Origin: Anniella stebbinsi
Taxonomy: Eukaryota > Chordata > Lepidosauria > Squamata > Anniellidae
NCBI GenBank assembly: GCA_029215795.1
Contig: JARDYH010000044.1
Coordinates: 62,001 to 126,000, forward strand
Length of the DNA: 64,000 nt
Direction of reading: 5' to 3'
Positions 58,869 to 64,000 of this stretch are shown here, in pieces. Both the position numbers and the translations under genes were made by a program. The notes under the pieces are model-generated. The model ran no database searches. It was not told the DNA's origin and saw nothing but the letters and a program-made list of their open reading frames with translations. Numbering within the stretch: position 1 is the stretch's first letter; every line of letters begins with the position of its first letter.

Positions 58869-61800
58869 TAGTCTACCCCTTGACTTCCCCTTCCCTCTAT
58901 ACTTCCCCTTCTTCCCCTAGACTTCCACGTCTTCCCCTAGACTTCCCCTTCTTCCCCAAGACTTCCCCTACACTTCCCCTTCCCTCTATACTTCCCCTTC
59001 TTCCCTAGACTTCCCCTAGATTTCCCCTTCTTCCCCTAGACTTCCCCTTCCCTCTATACTTCCCCTTCTTCCCCTAGAGTTCCCCTTCTTCTCCTAGATT
59101 TCCCCTTCTTCCCCTAGACTTCCCCTTTCCTCTATACTTCCCCTTCTTCCCCTAGACTTCCCCTAGACTTCCCCTTCTTCCCCTAGACTTCCCCTTTTTC
59201 CCCTAGACTTCCCCTTCCCTCTATACTTCCTCTTCTTCCCCTAGATTTCCCCTTCTTCCCCTAGACTTCCCCTTCTTCCCCTAGACTTCCCGTAGACTTC
59301 CCCTTCCCTCTATACATTCCCTTCTTCCCCTTCTTCCCCTAGACTTCCCCTTCTACCCCTAGACTTCCCCTAGACTTCCCCTTCCCTCTATACTTCCCCT
59401 TCTTCCCCTAGACTTTCTCTTCCCTCTATACTTCCCCTTCTTCCCCTAGACTTCCCCTTCTTCCCCTAGACTTCCCCTTCCCTCTATACTTCCCCTTCTT
59501 CCCCTAGACTTCCCCTAGACTTCCCTTCCCTCTATACTTCCCCTTCTTCCCCTAGACTTCCCCTAGACTTCCCTTCCCTCTCTACTTCCCCTTCTTCCCC
59601 TAGACTTCCCCTTCTTCCCCTAGACTTCCCCTTCTTCCCCTAGACTTCCCCTTTCCCTCTATACTTCCCCTTCTTCCATTAGACTTCCCCTTCCCTCTAT
59701 ACTTCCCCTGCTTCCCCTAGACTTCCCCTAGACTTCCCCTTCTTCCCATAGACTTCCCATAGACTTCCCCTTCCCTCTATACTTCCCCTTCTTCCCCTAG
59801 ACTTCCCCTTCCCTCTATACTTCCCCTTCTTCCCCTAGACTTCCCCTTCTTCCCCTAGACTTCCTCTTCTTCCCCTAGACTTCCCCTTCCCTCTATACTT
59901 CCCCTTCTTCCCCTAGACTTCCCCTTCTTCCCTTAGACTTCCCCTTCTTCCCCTATACTTCCCCTTCCCTCTATACTTCCCCTTCTTCCCCTAGACTTCC
60001 CCTAGACTTCCCCTTCCCGCTATACTTTTCCTTCTTCCCCTAGACTTCCCCTTCTTTCCCTAGACTTCCCCTTCCATCTATACTTCCCCTTCTTCCCCTA
60101 GACTTCTCCTAGACTTCCCCTTCTTCCCCTAGACTTCCCCTTCTTCCCCTAGACTTCCCGTAGACTTCCCCTTCCCTCTATACTTTCCCTTCTTCCCCTA
60201 GACTTCCCCTAGACTTCCCCTTCTTCCCCTAGACTTCCCCTAGTCTTCCCCTTCCCTCTATACTTCCCATTCTTCCATTAGACTTCCCCTTCCCTCTATA
60301 CTTCCCCTGCTTCCCCTAGACTTCCCCTAGACTTCTCCTTCTTCCCCTTAACTTCCCCTAGACTTCCCTTCCCTCTATACTTCCCCTTCTTCCCCTAGAC
60401 TTCCCCTAGACTTCCCCTTCCCTCTCTACTTCCCCTTCTTCCCCTAGACTTCCCCTTCTTCCCCTAGACTTCCCCTTCTTCCCCTAGACTTCCCCTTCCC
60501 TCTATACTTCCCCTTCTTCCATTAGACTTCCCCTTCCCTCTATACTTCCCCTGCTTCCCCTAGACTTCCCCTAGACTTCCCCTTCTTCCCCTAGACTTCC
60601 CCTAGACTTCCCCTTCCCTCTATACTTCCCCTTCTTCCCCTAGACTTCCCCTTCCCTCTATACTTCCCCTTCTTCCCCTAAACTTCCCCTTCTTCCCCTA
60701 GACTTCCTCTTCTTCCCCTAGACTTCCCCTTCCCTCTATACTTCCCCTTCTTCCCCTAGACTTCCCCTTCTTCCCTTAGACTTCCCCTTCTTCCCCTATA
60801 CTTCCCCTTCCCTCTATACTTCCCCTTCTTCCCCTAGACTTCCCCTAGACTTCCCCTTCTTCCCCTAGACTTCCCCTAGACTTCCCCTTCCCTCTATACT
60901 TCCCCTTCTTTCCCTAGACTTCCCCTTCCCTCTATACTTCCCCTTCTTCCCCTAGACTTCCCCTTCTTCCCCTAGACTTCCTCTTCTTCCCTTAGACTTC
61001 CCCTTCCCTCTATACTTCCCCTTCTTCCCCTAGACTTCCCCTTCTTCCCTTAGACTTCCCCTTCTTCCCCTATACTTCCCCTTCCCTCTATACTTCCCTT
61101 TCATCCCCTAGACTTCCCCTAGACTTCCCCTTCCCTCTATACTTCCCCTTCTTCCCCTAGATTTCCCCTTCTTCCCTTAGACTTCCCCTTCTTCCCCTAT
61201 ACTTCCCCTTCCCTCTATACTTCCCCTTCTTCCCCTAGACTTCCCCTAGACTTCCCTTCCCTCTATACTTCCCCTTCTTCCCCTAGACTTCCCCTAGACT
61301 TCCCCTTCTTCCCCTAGACTTCCCCTTCTTCCCCTAGACTTCCCGTAGACTTCCCCTTCCCTCTATACTTTCCCTTCTTCCCCTAGACTTCCCCTAGACT
61401 TCCCCTTCCCTCTATACTTCCCCTTCTTCCCCTAGACTTCTCCTAGACTTCCCTTCCCTCTATACTTCCCCTTCTTCCCCTAGACTTCCCCTAGACTTCC
61501 CCTTCCCTCTCTACTTCCCCTTCTTCCCCTAGACTTCCCCTTCTTCCCCTAGACTTCCCCTTCTTCCCCTAGACTTCCCCTTTCCCTCTATACTTCCCCT
61601 TCTTCCATTAGACTTCCCCTTCCCTCTATACTTCCCCTGCTTCCCCTAGACTTCCCCTAGACTTCCCCTTCTTCCCATAGACTTCCCATAGACTTCCCCT
61701 TCCCTCTATACTTCCCCTTCTTCCCCTAGACTTCCCCTTCCCTCTATACTTCCCCTTCTTCCCCTAGACTTCCCCTTCTTCCCCTAGACTTCCTCTTCTT

Positions 61801-64000
61801 CCCCTAGACTTCCCCTTCCCTCTATACTTCCCCTTCTTCCCCTAGACTTCCCCTTCTTCCCTTAGACTTCCCCTTCTTCCCCTATACTTCCCCTTCCCTC
61901 TATACTTCCCCTTCTTCCCCTAGACTTCCCCTAGACTTCCCCTTCCCGCTATACTTTTCCTTCTTCCCCTAGACTTCCCCTTCTTTCCCTAGACTTCCCC
62001 TTCCATCTATACTTCCCCTTCTTCCCCTAGACTTCTCCTAGACTTCCCCTTCTTCCCCTAGACTTCCCCTTCTTCCCCTAGACTTCCCGTAGACTTCCCC
62101 TTCCCTCTATACTTTCCCTTCTTCCCCTAGACTTCCCCTAGACTTCCCCTTCTTCCCCTAGACTTCCCCTAGACTTCCCCTTCCCTCTATACTTCCCATT
62201 CTTCCATTAGACTTCCCCTTCCCTCTATACTTCCCCTGCTTCCCCTAGACTTCCCCTATACTTCTCCTTCTTCCCCTTAACTTCCCCTAGACTTCCCTTC
62301 CCTCTATACTTCCCCTTCTTCCCCTAGACTTCCCCTAGACTTCCCCTTCCCTCTCTACTTCCCCTTCTTCCCCTAGACTTCCCCTTCTTCCCCTAGACTT
62401 CCCCTTCTTCCCCTAGACTTCCCCTTCCCTCTATACTTCCCCTTCTTCCATTAGACTTCCCCTTCCCTCTATACTTCCCCTGCTTCCCCTAGACTTCCCC
62501 TAGACTTCCCCTTCTTCCCCTAGACTTCCCCTAGACTTCCCCTTCCCTCTATACTTCCCCTTCTTCCCCTAGACTTCCCCTTCCCTCTATACTTCCCCTT
62601 CTTCCCCTAAACTTCCCCTTCTTCCCCTAGACTTCCTCTTCTTCCCCTAGACTTCCCCTTCCCTCTATACTTCCCCTTCTTCCCCTAGACTTCCCCTTCT
62701 TCCCTTAGACTTCCCCTTCTTCCCCTATACTTCCCCTTCCCTCTATACTTCCCCTTCTTCCCCTAGACTTCCCCTAGACTTCCCCTTCTTCCCCTAGACT
62801 TCCCCTAGACTTCCCCTTCCCTCTATACTTCCCCTTCTTTCCCTAGACTTCCCCTTCCCTCTATACTTCCCCTTCTTCCCCTAGACTTCCCCTTCTTCCC
62901 CTAGACTTCCTCTTCTTCCCCTAGACTTCCCCTTCCCTCTATACTTCCCCTTCTTCCATAAGACTTCCCCTTCTTCCCTTAGACTTCCCCTTCTTCCCCT
63001 ATACTTCCCCTTCCCTCTATACTTCCCCTTCTTCCCCTAGACTTCCCCTAGACTTCCCCTTCCCTCTATACTTCCCCTTCTTCCCCTAGATTTCCCCTTC
63101 TTCCCTTAGACTTCCCCTTCTTCCCCTATACTTCCCCTTCCCTCTATACTTCCCCTTCTTCCCCTAGACTTCCCCTAGACTTCCCTTCCCTCTATACTTC
63201 CCCTTCTTCCCCTAGACTTCCCCCAGACTTCCCCTTCCCTCTCTACTTCCCCTTCTTCCCCTAGACTTCCCCTTCTTCCCCTAGACTTCCCCTTCTTCCC
63301 CTAGACTTCCCCTTTCCCTCTATACTTCCCCTTCTTCCATTAGACTTCCCCTTCCCTCTATACTTCCCCTGCTTCCCCTAGACTTCCCCTAGACTTCCCC
63401 TTCTTCCCATAGACTTCCCATAGACTTCCCCTTCCCTCTATACTTCCCCTTCTTCCCCTAGACTTCCCCTTCCCTCTATACTTCCCCTTCTTCCCCTAGA
63501 CTTCCCCTTCTTCCCCTAGACTTCCTCTTCTTCCCCTAGACTTCCCCTTCCCTCTATACTTCCCCTTCTTCCCCTAGACTTCCCCTTCTTCCCTTAGACT
63601 TCCCCTTCTTCCCCTATACTTCCCCTTCCCTCTATACTTCCCCTTCTTCCCCTAGACTTCCCCTAGACTTCCCCTTCCCGCTATACTTTTCCTTCTTCCC
63701 CTAGACTTCCCCTTCTTTCCCTAGACTTCCCCTTCCATCTATACTTCCCCTTCTTCCCCTAGACTTCTCCTAGACTTCCCCTTCTTCCCCTAGACTTCCC
63801 CTTCTTCCCCTAGACTTCCCGTAGACTTCCCCTTCCCTCTATACTTTCCCTTCTTCCCCTAGACTTCCCCTAGACTTCCCCTTCTTCCCCTAGACTTCCC
63901 CTAGACTTCCCCTTCCCTCTATACTTCCCATTCTTCCATTAGACTTCCCCTTCCCTCTATACTTCCCCTGCTTCCCCTAGACTTCTCCTTCTTCCCCTTA
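58869..64000. repeat. Right-hand unit 9 (alpha, long form, cut by window end)
   Basis: Opens with CTAGTCTACC and runs at least 5,132 bp without another opening marker. CCGCTATAC occurs three times (60,018, 61,947, 63,679; spacings 1,929 and 1,732), so it has at least one more internal block than units 5 and 8. Positions up to about 61,160 match unit 1 at a shift of 28,980 with scattered substitutions. It has a private CCCCAGAC variant at about 63,223. The window stops just after a CCCCTTA step. Confidence 0.83.

Larger units (their letters stand above)
1..64000. repeat. Whole-window pyrimidine-rich satellite array
   Basis: The whole window is one tandem array with no unique sequence. It is built from nonamers A (ACTTCCCCT), B (TCTTCCCCT) and C (TCCCTCTAT) joined by the dinucleotide AG. 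The modules are Y = AG+A (11 bp, example 424-434), X = AG+A+B (20 bp, example 404-423) and Z = AG+A+C+A+B (38 bp, examples 22-59 and 435-472). By counting bases in the modules, each is close to half C and about a third T, with one G. The family is not one I recognise. Array length and nested higher-order repeats suggest eukaryotic heterochromatin; that is inference. No gene, tRNA, rRNA, transposon or CRISPR array is visible on either strand. Confidence 0.97.
1..64000 (-). other. G-quadruplex-capable purine strand
   Basis: Read on the minus strand, nonamers A and B give AGGGGAAGT and AGGGGAAGA, so GGGG tracts recur every 9 or 11 bases with loops of 5 (AAGAA) or 7 (AAGTCTA). A checked example is the C4 runs at 410-413, 419-422, 430-433 and 441-444, with gaps 5, 7 and 7, which meet the canonical four-tract pattern with loops of 1-7. 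Nonamer C interrupts the pattern with a 9-base loop and a GGG tract, but four tracts still fit on either side. The plus strand has the complementary C-tract pattern of an i-motif. Folding in the cell is not shown by sequence. Confidence 0.85.

Noticed and set aside
1..64000. Minus-strand ATGs in CCATTAG, CCATAG, ACATCC and TTTCATCCC variants
   Set aside because: The CCATTAG one gives only six codons before a stop, and the module-length rule limits the others. They recur as satellite variants, not as genes.
1..64000. CRISPR array
   Set aside because: There are no unique spacers between repeats. Everything between repeats is more of the same modules, and there are no cas genes.
1..64000. Telomeric repeat
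   Set aside because: CCCCTAGAC resembles CCCTAA-type telomere units, but the array is built of 9-bp pyrimidine units with 11/20/38-bp modules and kilobase higher-order repeats, unlike a uniform 6-8-bp telomere repeat.
1..64000. Human satellite II/III (GGAAT-type) or alpha satellite
   Set aside because: Satellite II/III also has purine/pyrimidine asymmetry, but the GGAAT/ATTCC unit is not seen here. No 171-bp alpha-type monomer is visible.
1..64000. TATA boxes at the many CTCTATAC steps
   Set aside because: The step belongs to nonamer C and occurs in nearly every Z module. It lacks the AT-rich TATAAA form, and there is no gene to drive.
1..64000. Coding repeat protein (for example a Pro/Ser/Leu-rich repeat)
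   Set aside because: TAG at module junctions on both strands returns in each frame every three modules, so no repeat-length polypeptide can be encoded.
1..64000. Whole array as a sequencing or assembly artefact
   Set aside because: Rare variants are inherited in consistent order over many copies and at several scales, which simple artefacts do not produce. Only 38,985-48,830, and possibly the near-identical macro-copies, raise technical doubt.

Overview
The window is a single block of tandem satellite DNA from end to end. I find no gene, RNA gene, mobile element or unique sequence in it. An array of this length and depth of nesting points to a eukaryotic nuclear chromosome, probably heterochromatin, in a long-read assembly. 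I do not recognise the family and cannot name the organism. The plus strand is almost all C and T. G occurs almost only in the recurring TAGAC step, and the canonical units contain no CpG.

Almost everything follows a small grammar. Three nonamers, A = ACTTCCCCT, B = TCTTCCCCT and C = TCCCTCTAT, are strung together with the dinucleotide AG. They form three modules: Y = AG+A (11 bp), X = AG+A+B (20 bp) and Z = AG+A+C+A+B (38 bp). Point variants mark particular module strings (for example CCGCTATAC, CTAGTCTACC, CCTCGAC, TTTCATCCC, ATACTGCCCC). These markers allow larger repeats to be tracked by hand.

Left part (1 to about 31,700): a macro-repeat of about 15.3 kb. Positions 1-13,352 recur at 15,302-28,652, and the only difference I saw is one missing base. 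The tails (13,353-15,301 and 28,653-31,718) correspond but differ by block indels of 728 and 389 bp. Inside the macro-unit are shorter duplications, including three head-to-tail copies at spacings of 824 and 768 bp (6,262-8,867) and a 1.35-kb block that starts the unit and recurs near its end (11,594-12,965).

Right part (29,889-64,000): a run of nine higher-order units, each opened by a CTAGTCTACC marker, mostly 3.28-3.65 kb, with three longer ones (4.1, 4.6 and over 5.1 kb). Two unit types alternate: alpha (units 1, 4, 5, 7, 8, 9) and beta (units 2, 3, 6). Units 3-5 (36,831-47,622) and 6-8 (47,623-58,868) form a tandem beta-alpha-alpha duplication of about 10.8 kb. The start of unit 9 is a near copy of the start of unit 1, 28,980 bp away.

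Two classes of difference can be separated. Between clean copies, indels are whole modules or whole blocks, as expected from unequal exchange in register. From about 38,985 to 48,830, indels are mostly single C losses inside CCCC runs, which looks like uncorrected sequence error.

All three module lengths equal 2 modulo 3, and every module boundary is CTAG, a palindrome containing TAG on both strands. Reading frames therefore close every three modules on both strands, which explains the lack of coding potential. The purine (minus) strand is an almost unbroken series of GGGG tracts separated by 5 or 7 bases, the canonical G-quadruplex pattern. All coordinates and offsets were counted by eye. 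Large offsets are anchored on rare marker variants; block edges inside the repeat are approximate to tens of bases.
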